64,000 nt of DNA, taken from assembly GCA_963761115.1 (NCBI GenBank), contig CAVXFS010000003.1:1-64000 (forward strand), in the 5' to 3' direction. Shown here in pieces: positions 26,006-35,308 of this stretch (positions are counted from its first letter, which is position 1; every line of letters starts with the position of its first letter). The DNA is from CAVXFS01 sp963761115. Lineage in GTDB: Bacteria > Pseudomonadota > Gammaproteobacteria > Burkholderiales > Gallionellaceae. Under the pieces are notes generated by a model. That model worked only from the letters and a program-made list of their open reading frames with translations, searched no databases and was not told the origin of the DNA. Both the position numbers and the translations under genes were made by a program.

Positions 26006-27054
26006 ATTGCTGTTTCATCCAGTCGCGGTAGGCGCCGCTGGCGATATGCTCGACCCATTCCTTGTGTTCAAGGTACCAGTCGCACGGTCTTGCGGATGCC
26101 GGTCTCGAACGTTTCCGCCGGCTTCCAGCCGAGTTCGCGCTCGATCTTGTGCGCGTCGATGGCGTAGCGGCGATCGTGGCCGGGGCGATCCTTGATGTAG
26201 GTGATCTGTTCGCGATAGGACATGCCGTCTGCGCGCGGCGCATCCGCGTCCAGTATGTCGCACAGCGTGTGCACCACGTCAAGGTTGGTCATCTCGTTCC
26301 AGCCGCCGATGTTATAGGTCTCGCCCACGCGGCCCGCATCGAGCACGCGGCGGATGGCGGTGCAATGGTCGCTGACATACAACCAGTCGCGCACGTTCTT
26401 GCCGTCGCCGTAGATCGGCAGGGGCTTGCCGGTGACCGCATGATGGATCATCAGCGGGATCAATTTTTCCGGGAACTGGAAGGGGCCGTAATTGTTCGAG
26501 CAGTTGGTGGTCAGCACCGGCAAGCCATAGGTGTGGTGCCAGGCGCGCACCAGGTGGTCGGACGCGGCCTTGGAGGCGGAATAGGGACTGTTCGGTTCGT
26601 AGGTATTCGCTTCGGTGAAGGCCGGCGCGTCGGCATCGAGCGAACCGTACACCTCGTCGGTGGAAACATGCAGGAAGCGGAACGCCTCGCGCTCCGCATC
26701 GGGCAGCGACTGCCAGTAGGCGCGCACCGATTCGAGCAAGCGAAAGCTGCCGACGATGTTGGTCTGGATGAAGTCGCCGGGGCCGTTGATCGAGCGATCG
26801 ACATGGCTTTCCGCAGCGAAATTGACGATGGCGCGAGGGTGATGCTGGGTCAGCAATTCGCCGACCAGGCTCACGTCGCCGATGTCGCCCTGCACGAAGA
26901 TATGCCGTTCATCGCCCTGCAGCGCGGCCAGGTTCTCCGGGTTGCCCGCGTAAGTCAGCTTGTCCAGCGTGACCACCGGTTCGTCGGTCTGGGCCAGCCA
27001 ATCCAGAATGAAATTGGCGCCGATGAAACCGGCGCCGCCTGTCACTAATATCAT
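25995..27054 (-). CDS. rmlB: dTDP-glucose 4,6-dehydratase, one frameshift near the C-terminus
   Basis: The protein starts ILVTGGAGFIGANFILDWLA (NAD-binding). It carries HVSTDEVYGSLD, the catalytic YSASKAASDHLVRAW, NNYGPFQFPEKLIPL and IGGWNEMTNLDVVHTLCDIL, all RmlB signatures. A frame break near 26085 joins to VRWYLEHKEWVEHIASGAYR, and the gene ends at 25995. It makes dTDP-4-keto-6-deoxyglucose, used both for rhamnose (rmlC, rmlD) and, by inference, for the fdtA-type ketoisomerase at the far end of the cluster. AAGGA lies upstream of the start. A long repeat array follows upstream. Confidence 0.92.
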
Positions 27055-27103
27055 GTGATCCTTGTTGGTAAATTAAATTGCCGTCCGCAAAGCGGCTGGT
27101 TCA

Positions 27104-28577
27104 GCTCCTTCCCCTTTTAAGGGGGAAGGCTGGGATGGGGGTAGGACGTTCAAGTCACTTCAAGCGTTTGCATCACTCGACGCTCCCACCCCCTCCCTAA
27201 CCCTCCCCCTTACAGGGGGCGGGGACTTTAGCTCCTTCCCCCTTGCAGGGGGAAGGCTGGGATGGGGGTAGGACGTTCAAGTCACTTCAAGCGTTTGCAT
27301 CACTCAACGCTCCCACCCCCTCCCTAACCCTCCCCCTTACAGGGGGCGGGGACTTTGCTCCTTCCCACTTTAAGGGGGAAGGCTGGGATGGGGGTAGGAC
27401 GTTCAAGTCACTTCAAGCGTTTGCATCACTCAACGCTCCCACCCCCTCCCTAACCCTCCCCCTTACAGGGGGCGGGGACTTTGCTCCTTCCCACTTTAAG
27501 GGGGAAGGCTGGGATGGGGGTAGGACGTTCAAGTCACTTCAAGCGTTTGCATCACTCAACGCTCCCACCCCCTCCCTAACCCTCCCCCTTACAGGGGGCG
27601 GGGACTTTAGCTCCTTCCCCTTTTAAGGGGGAAGGCTGGGATGGGGGTAGGACGTTCAAGTCACTTCAAGCGTTTGCATCACTCGACGCTCCCACCCTCT
27701 CCCTAACCCTCCCCCTTACAGGGGGCGGGGACTTTGCTCCTTCCCCCTTGCAGGGGGAAGGCTGGGATGGGGGTAGGACGTTCAAGTCACTTCAAGCGTT
27801 TGCATCACTCGACGCTCCCACCCCCTCCCTAACCCTCCCCCTTACAGGGGGCGGGGACTTTAGCTCCTTCCCCTTTTAAGGGGGAAGGCTGGGATGGGGG
27901 TAGGACGTTCAAGTCACTTCAAGCGTTTGCATCACTCAACGCTCCCACCCCCTCCCTAACCCTCCCCCTTACAGGGGGCGGGGACTTCAGCTCCTTCCCC
28001 CTTGCAGGGGGAAGGCTGGGATGGGGGTAGGACGTTCAAGTCACTTCAAGCGTTTGCATCACTCGACGCTCCCACCCCCTCCCTAACCCTCCCCCTTACA
28101 GGGGGCGGGGACTTCAGCTCCTTCCCCCTTGCAGGGGGAAGGCTGGGATGGGGGTAGGACGTTCAAGTCACTTCAAGCGTTTGCATCACTCGACGCTCCC
28201 ACCCCCTCCCTAACCCTCCCCCTTACAGGGGGCGGGGACTTCAGCTCCTTCCCCCTTACAGGGGGGGCGGGGACTTTAGCTCCTTCCCCCTTTAAGGGGG
28301 AAGGCTGGGATGGGGGTAGAACGTTCAAGTCACTTCAAGCGTTTGCATCACTCAACGCTCCCACCCCCTCCCTAACCCTCCCCCTTACAGGGGGCGGGGA
28401 CTTTGCTCCTTCCCACTTTAAGGGGGAAGGCTGGGATGGGGGTAGGACGTTCAAGTCACTTCAAGCGTTTGCATCACTCGACGCTCCCACCCCCTCCCTA
28501 ACCCTCCCCCTTACAGGGGGCGGGGACTTCAGCTCCTTCCCCCTTGCAGGGGGAAGGCTGGGATGGGGGTAGGACCG
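27104..28577. repeat. Tandem array of about eleven ~126-bp GC-rich units
   Basis: Nearly identical units run head to tail. Each has CTCCTTCCCC..., GGATGGGGGTAGGACGTTCA, CTTCAAGCGTTTGCATCACT, CGCTCCCACCCCCTCCCTAA and CCCTTACAGGGGGCGGGGAC. The period is 125-127 bases. Where it is exactly 126 (42 codons), spurious reading frames of repeating peptides arise (for example 27243-27626 and 28129-28572); I do not consider them genes. Differences are confined to the TTTAAG/TTGCAG/TTACAG junction and C/A or G/A changes, so the expansion is recent. The array fills the gap between rmlB and the divergent GT9 gene. Confidence 0.92.
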
Positions 28578-28736
28578 TTGCAATACTAGAGTCGCTACCA
28601 CTTCCCCGACCTTCAAATGAAAATTTAACTTCGCCCTGTTCCAACTTGCCCAACGATTACTGTGCAGATGCGCCGGGCTTCGGACGATCCCTTGCAACCG
28701 AGCCCAGACAACTCCCCTATAAGGCTGACGCCGAAT

Positions 28737-28742
28737 TATAAT
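28737..28742 (+). promoter_or_regulatory. Possible -10 box of the GT9-waaA operon
   Basis: A perfect TATAAT lies 59 bases before the GT9 start. No good -35 stands 16-18 bases upstream, so this is a weak call. The rest of 28578-28800 shows no gene. Confidence 0.35.
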
Positions 28743-28800
28743 GCAGGCTCCGCGACCAGAGAAATTATTGTTGCCCATCCTTCTGATCACTAACTAGCCG

Positions 28801-29883
28801 ATGGCCGAAATCGCGACTCCCTCCCCGATCCGGGTGCCGACGCAGCCCAACCTGAACATCGCGCTAGTGCGTTTCTCCGCGCTGGGTGATATTGCCCTGG
28901 TCGTTCCCGCCGTGCGCAGTTTGCGGCGCAGCCTGCCCGCTGCGACCCTGACCTGGATCACCAGCCCGCAGTCTTATTCGCTGTTGCAGGATCTGGAGGG
29001 CGTGCAATTCGAAGTGCATGAAAAACCCCGCACGCTGATGGATTACCTTGCGTTCTACCGCGCATTCAGCCGGCGCCGTTTCGACGTGGTGCTGGCCATG
29101 CAGGCCAACCTGCGCATCAACCTGCTGTATCCCGCGCTGCGCGCACCGATCAAGATCGGCTTCGACCGCACCCGCGCGCGTGAAGGGCAATGGTTGTTCT
29201 GCAATCGGGCCATCCCCTTTGCCGATTGCCACCTGCTGGACAGTTTCCTGTCCTTTGCCGCGCAGCTGGGCGCAGCGACACAACCGGTGATACTGGACCT
29301 GCCGATAGGCGAAGCGGAACAAGCCTGGGCGCGCGAACAGGTCAAACGCCTGCCGCGCCCGCTGATCGCGATCCATCCCTGTGCCAGCAAGACCGAGCGC
29401 ACCTGGGTATTCGAGCGCTATGCCGAAGTCATGCATACGGCAGCAAGCAGGTGGCATGCCGGCTTGTTGCTGACCGGCGGCAGCGGCCAGGCGGAAGCGG
29501 ATTTCTGCACGCACCTCGCAGCCAGCACAGCCAATGTCCTGAACCTGTGCGCGCGCACCACACCCAAACAACTGGCCGCCTTGCTGGGGGAAGCGGATGT
29601 GCTGGTCGCGCCCGATACTGCGGCAGTGCACCTGGCAACGGCGATGCAAACGCCGGTGGTCGGGCTGTACGCTGTCGCCTCACCCGAGTTGACCGGGCCA
29701 TACGGACAGCAGGAATTCATCGTCAACCGCTACCCCGAAGCCGTGAAGAAATTCCTCGGCAGGGATCCGGACAATGCAGCGTGGAACACCCGCGTGCATC
29801 ATCCGCAAGCGATGGCGCTGATCCAGGTCGACGATGTGCTGGGCCAGCTGGCGCGTATCCTGGATGGAGTGGAACATGTTTGA
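28801..29883 (+). CDS. Glycosyltransferase family 9 (ADP-heptose:LPS heptosyltransferase-like)
   Basis: The 360-residue protein has the GT9 start IALVRFSALGDIALVVPAVR, LTWITSPQSYSLLQ, then IAIHPCASKTERTWVFERYA and the C-terminal donor-site stretch VLVAPDTAAVHLATAMQTPV. It is close to WaaC/WaaF heptosyltransferases of the LPS inner core. It overlaps the waaA start by eight bases, so core heptose and Kdo addition are co-expressed. The frame is intact. Which heptosyltransferase step it performs cannot be fixed here. Confidence 0.85.
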   Translation: MAEIATPSPIRVPTQPNLNIALVRFSALGDIALVVPAVRSLRRSLPAATLTWITSPQSYSLLQDLEGVQFEVHEKPRTLMDYLAFYRAFSRRRFDVVLAMQANLRINLLYPALRAPIKIGFDRTRAREGQWLFCNRAIPFADCHLLDSFLSFAAQLGAATQPVILDLPIGEAEQAWAREQVKRLPRPLIAIHPCASKTERTWVFERYAEVMHTAASRWHAGLLLTGGSGQAEADFCTHLAASTANVLNLCARTTPKQLAALLGEADVLVAPDTAAVHLATAMQTPVVGLYAVASPELTGPYGQQEFIVNRYPEAVKKFLGRDPDNAAWNTRVHHPQAMALIQVDDVLGQLARILDGVEHV

Positions 29884-31150
29884 GCGCATGCAGCGCCGGA
29901 GTTATTCCGTCCTGCTGTGGTTGCTGCTGCCTTATGTGTTTTTTCACCTGCTGTGGCGCGCGCGCAGGCAACCGGAATATCTGCGCCATATCCCCGAACG
30001 TTTCGGATCCTTTTCCGTCCGTTGCGACAAACCGGTGATCTGGCTGCACACCGTATCGGTGGGAGAGACGCGTGCCGCGGCCAGCCTGGTGCAGCGCCTG
30101 CGCGAGACCTTTCCCGGGCATCAACTGCTGCTCACCCACACCACCCCGACCGGGCGCGCGGCAAGTGAACAATTATTCGGCGATAGCGTGCTGCGCGCGT
30201 ACCTGCCGTATGACTATCCGTTCGCGGTGCGAAATTTTCTGCACCACTTCAACCCGCACGTCGGCGTGCTGCTGGAAACAGAGATCTGGCCCAACCTGAT
30301 CCACGCCTGCGCAGCCGAACAGATGCCGCTGCTGCTGCTGAATGCGCGCCTGTCGGAAAGATCCGCTGCGCGCTATGCGCGCTTTCCGCTGCTGGCGCGC
30401 AATGCATTCGGTTCATTAAGCGCCATCGCGGCACAGACCGAGGAGGATGCCGCGCGCCTGCAGGCGCTGGGCGCCGGTGCCACGCAGATCATGGGCAACC
30501 TGAAGTTCGACATCCAGCCGCCGGCAGCGATGCTGGAACTGGGCGCGAAGTTGCGCGAGATGTTCGGCGCGGAGCGGCAGGTGTTCCTTGCCGCCAGCAC
30601 GCGCGAGGGTGAAGAGATATTATTGCTCGACGAGTTGGCCAGAATCGACATGCCACAACTGCTGCTGGTGATCGTGCCGCGCCATCCTCAGCGCTTCGAC
30701 GCCGTTGCGGCATTGCTGGACGAACGCAACATCCGCTTCCAGCGCAGAAGCGAATCTCGCGCCGTGGCGGCGGATACCCAGGTGGTGCTGGGTGACAGCA
30801 TGGGCGAAATGTTCGCCTACTACGCCGCTTGCGACATCGCCTTTGTCGGCGGCAGCCTGCTGCCGTTCGGCGGCCAGAACCTGATCGAAGCCTGCGCCGT
30901 CGGCAAGCCGGTGCTGGTCGGCATGTACACCTACAATTTCCACCGGGTCAGCGAACTGGCGCAGGAATGCGGTGCGGCGCTGCGCGTGCAGGATGCAAAG
31001 GAACTCGTGGTCAAGTTGCGCGAGTTGCTGGCCGACCCGGCGCAGCGGGACCGGATGGGCAATGCCGGTTTACAATTCGTGGCCGAACATCGCGGTGCTA
31101 CGGAGCAAGCATTGCAGTTGATAAAGAAGCAGATCGATAAAAGCGATTAG
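29876..31150 (+). CDS. waaA: 3-deoxy-D-manno-octulosonic acid transferase
   Basis: This 424-residue protein has an N-terminal membrane anchor (SYSVLLWLLLPYVFFHLLWR), IWLHTVSVGETRAAASLVQR, TLIYLPYDYP-like YLPYDYPFAVRNFLHHFNPH, VLLETEIWPNLIHACAAEQM and the C-terminal FVGGSLLPFGGQNLIEACAV. This is the full set of KdtA/WaaA motifs. It adds Kdo to lipid A precursor at the inner membrane. The start at 29876 has GGAGTGGAAC upstream. Confidence 0.95.
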   Translation: MFERMQRRSYSVLLWLLLPYVFFHLLWRARRQPEYLRHIPERFGSFSVRCDKPVIWLHTVSVGETRAAASLVQRLRETFPGHQLLLTHTTPTGRAASEQLFGDSVLRAYLPYDYPFAVRNFLHHFNPHVGVLLETEIWPNLIHACAAEQMPLLLLNARLSERSAARYARFPLLARNAFGSLSAIAAQTEEDAARLQALGAGATQIMGNLKFDIQPPAAMLELGAKLREMFGAERQVFLAASTREGEEILLLDELARIDMPQLLLVIVPRHPQRFDAVAALLDERNIRFQRRSESRAVAADTQVVLGDSMGEMFAYYAACDIAFVGGSLLPFGGQNLIEACAVGKPVLVGMYTYNFHRVSELAQECGAALRVQDAKELVVKLRELLADPAQRDRMGNAGLQFVAEHRGATEQALQLIKKQIDKSD

Positions 31151-31169
31151 GCTCAGAGGACAAAGCATT

Positions 31170-31214
31170 GTAGGTCGGGTTTCAACCCGACATGTCGGGC
31201 AAAGCCCGACCTAC
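31170..31214. terminator. REP-like compound palindrome between convergent waaA and tolC
   Basis: The 45-base element has outer arms GTAGGTCGGG / CCCGACCTAC. Inside are two smaller hairpins (GTCGGGTTTCAACCCGAC and GTCGGGCAAAGCCCGAC). It sits between two genes that end toward each other, so a bidirectional terminator is plausible. A partial copy (GTAGGTTGGGCT...GCCCGACCTA) occurs near 57496-57531 between mltF and serS, which are also convergent. Confidence 0.65.
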
Positions 31215-31254
31215 TGATTTTCTCTGTGTACTCTGTGGCTTGATTTAATGCTTT

Positions 31255-32595
31255 TCAATGCAGGGATTGATTGACGCTGGCCAGGTCTGCCTCGGCCAGG
31301 GTTCCTACGGCTGCCTTCAATTGCAGCTTGCTCAACAGGTAGGTGTATTCGGCCTTGTACAGGTCGCGGCGCGTGGAATAGAGCTGCTGTTGCGCGTTCA
31401 GCACATCGAGATTGGTGCGCACGCCGACTTCCTGCCCCAGCTTGCTCGCATCCAGCAGGCTGTCGCTCGACTTCAACGCCTGTTGCAGCGCCTTCACCTG
31501 AGCCATGCCATTGACCACCCCGAGATATGCCTGACGCGTTTGCAGGTCGACAAGACGGCGCGTGCTTTCCAGTTGATCCCGGCTGACATCGCTATTGGCG
31601 TGCGCTTCGCGCAATTTGGAATTGATGGCGCCGCCCTGATACAGGGGAACACTCAACTGCACTCCGATGGACTTTGACAACATCTCGCTGCCCACACCAT
31701 AAGTGCTGCCGTTTGCAGCGCTTCTGGAATAGCTGGCGACCAGATCCAGGTTCGGGTAATGGCCGCTGCGATTGCGCGAGACTTCTTTTTCCGCCAGTTG
31801 CGCACCCAGTTGCGCGAGGGCCAGTTCCAGGCTGTGCTGTTGTGCATCCGCCACCCATTTTTCCACGTCTTCCGGTTGCAGCGGATCGAGCTTGATGTCC
31901 TTGCCCAGCCGTTGCAGCCCATCCGGCATGGTGTTAATGAGCTGCTGCAACGCGCGCTTCTTGACCTCCAGATCGCTTTGCGCAGAGATCTCCTGGGAGT
32001 TGGTCAGGTCGAATCGCGCCAGCGCCTCGTATGTATCGGTGATGGTGGCAGTACCCACTTCGAAATTGCGCCTGGCCTGGTCCAGCTGTTCGCTGATAGC
32101 GGCTTTTTGCGCCCCGGACAGTTCCACCGCATCCTGTGCCATCAGCACATCGAAATAGGCTTGTGCAACACGCAGGATCAAATCCTGTTGCGCGCTCTTG
32201 AATTTGATCTCGGCTTGCGCCACCTGCAATTCCGACTCGGTGTAGGCCAGCCAGTTCTGCGCCCGGAAAAGTGGCTGGGTCAGGTTGACGCTGTAACCGT
32301 GGCTGTTATATTGATACGATCCGGACGGGAACGGGGCCGCCGCACTGTCGTAGGCGGTGGTCGTGTCATTGAATGTGGAATTTGCATTCAGGCTCACATT
32401 CGGCAGCAGCAGGGCGCGGCCCTGGGGCATTTTTTCCTGGTCTGCCTTGAGTGTCGCCATCGCAGCAGCAAACTTCGAATCCTGGGTTTGCGCCGAATGA
32501 TAGACATCCAGCAAGTCCGCCGCGCCAGCCTGCAGCGCAATTGACATGCCCAGGGCAAACAGGAAAGGTTTGGTGGTTTTCATTCGTTTATTCAT
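31255..32595 (-). CDS. tolC: TolC-family outer membrane channel protein
   Basis: About 446 residues with a signal peptide (KPFLFALGMSIALQAGAA, cut before DLLDVYHS). Two TolC repeats follow: helical stretches such as LLDVYHSAQTQDSKFAAAMA, AYFDVLMAQDAVELSGAQKA, EALARFDLTNSQEISAQSDL and VGVRTNLDVLNAQQQLYSTR. It forms the outer membrane duct for type I secretion and efflux. It follows pcm, an arrangement common in betaproteobacteria. The HlyD-type adaptors encoded from 33522 onward would need such a channel, and this is the only one in the window. The ATG at 32595 or 32583 could be used. Confidence 0.92.
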   Translation of the reverse strand: MNKRMKTTKPFLFALGMSIALQAGAADLLDVYHSAQTQDSKFAAAMATLKADQEKMPQGRALLLPNVSLNANSTFNDTTTAYDSAAAPFPSGSYQYNSHGYSVNLTQPLFRAQNWLAYTESELQVAQAEIKFKSAQQDLILRVAQAYFDVLMAQDAVELSGAQKAAISEQLDQARRNFEVGTATITDTYEALARFDLTNSQEISAQSDLEVKKRALQQLINTMPDGLQRLGKDIKLDPLQPEDVEKWVADAQQHSLELALAQLGAQLAEKEVSRNRSGHYPNLDLVASYSRSAANGSTYGVGSEMLSKSIGVQLSVPLYQGGAINSKLREAHANSDVSRDQLESTRRLVDLQTRQAYLGVVNGMAQVKALQQALKSSDSLLDASKLGQEVGVRTNLDVLNAQQQLYSTRRDLYKAEYTYLLSKLQLKAAVGTLAEADLASVNQSLH

Positions 32596-32695
32596 CGCTA
32601 TAAATATTAGCAATTCCTAATACTAAACGCCGGGCCGATTAATTTCAAGCTTGTTCTGCGGTCGCGGCCCGCAGCATGGCAGTTCGATGCGCGCC

Positions 32696-33346
32696 CTAAA
32701 ATACGAAGCGCTCCGGCTGCACGGCATTTTGCAAAGGTGCGAGACTGGTTTCAAACAACGTCACACTCTCGAATCTTCCTGAGATCTTCCGCGTGATCAG
32801 GCGTGCCTGCATCGCAGGTGCATCGCCGACAACCGCGAACATGCGCCCGCCCAGTTTCAGACTTTTCTGGAACACTTCGGGCAACACCGGCACGGAGCCG
32901 GTCAGCACGATCACATCATAGGCGCCCGGCCAGCCACGCGCCGCATCGCCTACCTCCAGTTGAACATTTTCAATGTAATGCGCAGCCAGATTCTTTTCTG
33001 CCAGCGCTTGCAGCTCCGGCACGATCTCCACGCTGAGTACCTGCATTGCAAGGTGCGAAAGCAGCGCAGTGAAATAGCCGCTGCCGGTGCCGACCTCCAG
33101 TACAGAATCGCCGCGTCCGACTTCCAGCGCCTGCAATACACGCGCTTCGATTTTTGGTTGCCACATGAAAACGTCATGCCCAAGCGGGATCTCCATGTCC
33201 GCGAACGCCATCTCCCTCATCGCTTGCGGCACGAACTGTTCGCGCTTGACCTTTTTCAACAGATCCAGCACCTGCAAATTCAGCACATCCCAGGGCCGGA
33301 TCTGTTGTTCCAGCATATTGAAGCGCACTTGTTCCATGTTTTTCAT
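32696..33346 (-). CDS. pcm: Protein-L-isoaspartate O-methyltransferase
   Basis: The 216-residue protein has VRFNMLEQQIRPWDVLNLQV, then DMEIPLGHDVFMWQPKIEAR and the SAM motif SVLEVGTGSGYFTALLSHLA. These match the betaproteobacterial Pcm family that normally precedes tolC. It repairs isoaspartyl residues using SAM. I chose the ATG at 33346, just before the conserved part. It is divergent from the secretion-type operon, with 175 bases between. Confidence 0.85.
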   Translation of the reverse strand: MKNMEQVRFNMLEQQIRPWDVLNLQVLDLLKKVKREQFVPQAMREMAFADMEIPLGHDVFMWQPKIEARVLQALEVGRGDSVLEVGTGSGYFTALLSHLAMQVLSVEIVPELQALAEKNLAAHYIENVQLEVGDAARGWPGAYDVIVLTGSVPVLPEVFQKSLKLGGRMFAVVGDAPAMQARLITRKISGRFESVTLFETSLAPLQNAVQPERFVF

Positions 33347-33521
33347 CCCCCACCGCTCCCGGTGACTTTGTTGGATTCCGGCTGAGCAGTATAGCAAAGT
33401 GAGCCGATCCTGCTCAACGAACTTTATATAGCAAATATCCCGGCGCCGCGGCTAAACAGGCATAATAACTTCGCAATTGTCCTGATCGAGCGCCCAAAGT
33501 TCTGACTGGAGCAAACAACGA

Positions 33522-35306
33522 GTGGATACAAGCAAGCAATTTCAAGTGCAAAACCGGATCCAGGCGTGGCTGGAATCGGTATGCAGCGACCTCCCGGGCG
33601 TGCTCGGCAGTGTCGTGGTGCAGGTTGGAAAAGTCAGGCTTGAACAGATTGCCGTATGGCCGCCGTCGTTTGCCGAACAGGCATTGCTGACCGGCTTTGC
33701 CAGCTCGACCATCGATACCATGGAACCGGGCATGATCCGTCGACTGGCATCAACCTCCACCCGATCCGCAGTCAAACAAGTCGTCTCGGTGTTGCTGAAG
33801 CGCAAAGACCAGGCTATCGGCGCAGTCGCCGTAGGCCTGACCGGCAACGACGACGATCAGGCACAGGAAACCCTGACGTTGTTGCAGCGCGAGGCCGGCA
33901 CCCTGGATGCGATGCTGGATGATGCCTCTGCCCCCGGCACTAAACTGGATGCTGACCAGATCCTGCAACTTCAGGCAGCGATCCTTTCCCGCCAGCATCT
34001 TGATGAGGCAGCTGCGACCTTTGCCACCCAGGTCGCGCAATTGTTGAGTTTCGAGCGTGTATGCGTGGGTTTCCTGGAAGACGAACAAGTAACACTGGTG
34101 GCGATGTCTCACGGCGCCGCTCTCGACGCCCGCCAGGACGTCAACCAGAACCTGGCGGCAACCATGGAAGAGGCCATCGACCAATCCGCCATCCTGTCTT
34201 TTCCCCATACAGCGTCCGGCCACCCGCGCATCACCCTCGCCCACGCCGAACTGGTGCAGCGTAACGGTGGGTCGGTGTGTACCGTGCCCATCACCCATCT
34301 TGGCGCGATCGTCGGCGCGGTGACTGCCGAGCGCGACAGCAATACCCCGTTCAGTGAACAACAGCTTGCCCCGCTGGAACAAGTGGTGGCGCTGGCGGGA
34401 CCACTGCTGGCGCTGAAACGGGATAGCCAGCGCCCCTGGCGCAAGCAGGCCTGGGACTGGCTGCGCAAGTTCAGGGCGCGCCTGACCGAGCCGGGAGAAC
34501 ATCAACTCAAGTTGTTGGTCGGCGGTGGCGTTCTGGCTGCCGTCATCCTGTTGCTGGTGCCGATGTCCTATCAGGTCAGTGCACCGGCGCGGCTGGAAGG
34601 CGAGATCCAGCGCGCACTGGTGGCGCCGGCTGACGGCTTTATCCAGCAAGTATCGGTGCGCCCCGGCGACAGCGTGAAGGAAGGCCAGGTGCTGGCCGAG
34701 ATGGCAACCCAGGATCTTGTGCTGGAGCAGCGTCGGTGGGAGAGCGAACTGGCGCAACATGAAAATACCTATGGCGCCGCGCTGGCGCAGAACGATCGCT
34801 CGCAACTGATGGTCGACCAGGCGAAAGTGGCCGAGGCGCGCGCGCAGCTGGACCTGGTGCTGAGCCAGATCGATCGTTCCCGCATCAAGGCGCCGTTCGA
34901 TGGCATCGTGATCAGCGGCGACCTGAGCCAATCGCTCGGCGCGCCGGTGCAACGCGGCAACGTGCTGATGGTGGTCGCGCCCAGGGATCGTTACCGCCTG
35001 ATCGTGGAGGTGGACGAGCGCGATGTCGCCGATATCAAACCCGGCGCCGGCGGGCGCATGACGCTTGCCGCGTTGCCCGGCGAAACGCTGCCGTTTCGCA
35101 CCGAGCGCATCGCGCCCGTGGCAGTGACGCGGGAAGGACGGCATTTCTTCGAACTTGAAGGCCAGCTGGAGGCCAGCGCGCCGGAACTGCGGCCCGGCTT
35201 GCAGGGCGTGGCCAAGATCGATGCCGGCAGGCGCACGCTGGCGTGGTCGTTCAGCCACCGTTTCCTGGCCTGGCTGCGCCTTAACCTGTGGTCGTGGACG
35301 GGCTGA
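33522..35306 (+). CDS. GAF-domain/HlyD membrane-fusion hybrid protein
   Basis: The 594-residue protein starts at GTG (GGAG upstream). Residues about 150-300 resemble a GAF domain (AAILSRQHLDEAAATFATQV, FERVCVGFLEDEQVTLVAMS, GSVCTVPITHLGAIVGAVTA). One membrane helix follows (LVGGGVLAAVILLLVPMSY, near 330-348), then an HlyD-type periplasmic part with lipoyl halves (GEIQRALVAPADGFIQQVSV and KAPFDGIVISGDLSQSLGAP). So a probably cytoplasmic sensing part is joined to a periplasmic adaptor. It is the first gene of the operon and ends two bases before the next start. The combination suggests adaptor assembly gated by a cytoplasmic ligand (inference). Confidence 0.85.
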   Translation: MDTSKQFQVQNRIQAWLESVCSDLPGVLGSVVVQVGKVRLEQIAVWPPSFAEQALLTGFASSTIDTMEPGMIRRLASTSTRSAVKQVVSVLLKRKDQAIGAVAVGLTGNDDDQAQETLTLLQREAGTLDAMLDDASAPGTKLDADQILQLQAAILSRQHLDEAAATFATQVAQLLSFERVCVGFLEDEQVTLVAMSHGAALDARQDVNQNLAATMEEAIDQSAILSFPHTASGHPRITLAHAELVQRNGGSVCTVPITHLGAIVGAVTAERDSNTPFSEQQLAPLEQVVALAGPLLALKRDSQRPWRKQAWDWLRKFRARLTEPGEHQLKLLVGGGVLAAVILLLVPMSYQVSAPARLEGEIQRALVAPADGFIQQVSVRPGDSVKEGQVLAEMATQDLVLEQRRWESELAQHENTYGAALAQNDRSQLMVDQAKVAEARAQLDLVLSQIDRSRIKAPFDGIVISGDLSQSLGAPVQRGNVLMVVAPRDRYRLIVEVDERDVADIKPGAGGRMTLAALPGETLPFRTERIAPVAVTREGRHFFELEGQLEASAPELRPGLQGVAKIDAGRRTLAWSFSHRFLAWLRLNLWSWTG

Positions 35307-35308
35307 GC

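Noticed and set aside
27243..28572. Open frames of repeating peptides (GEGWDGGRTFKSLQAF...) in the tandem array
   Set aside because: They exist only because the unit is 126 bases, a multiple of three. There is no ribosome-binding site, and the same DNA occurs as non-coding copies with other lengths.
27104..28577. CRISPR array
   Set aside because: Units are joined head to tail without unique spacers and are far longer than CRISPR repeats; no cas genes are present.
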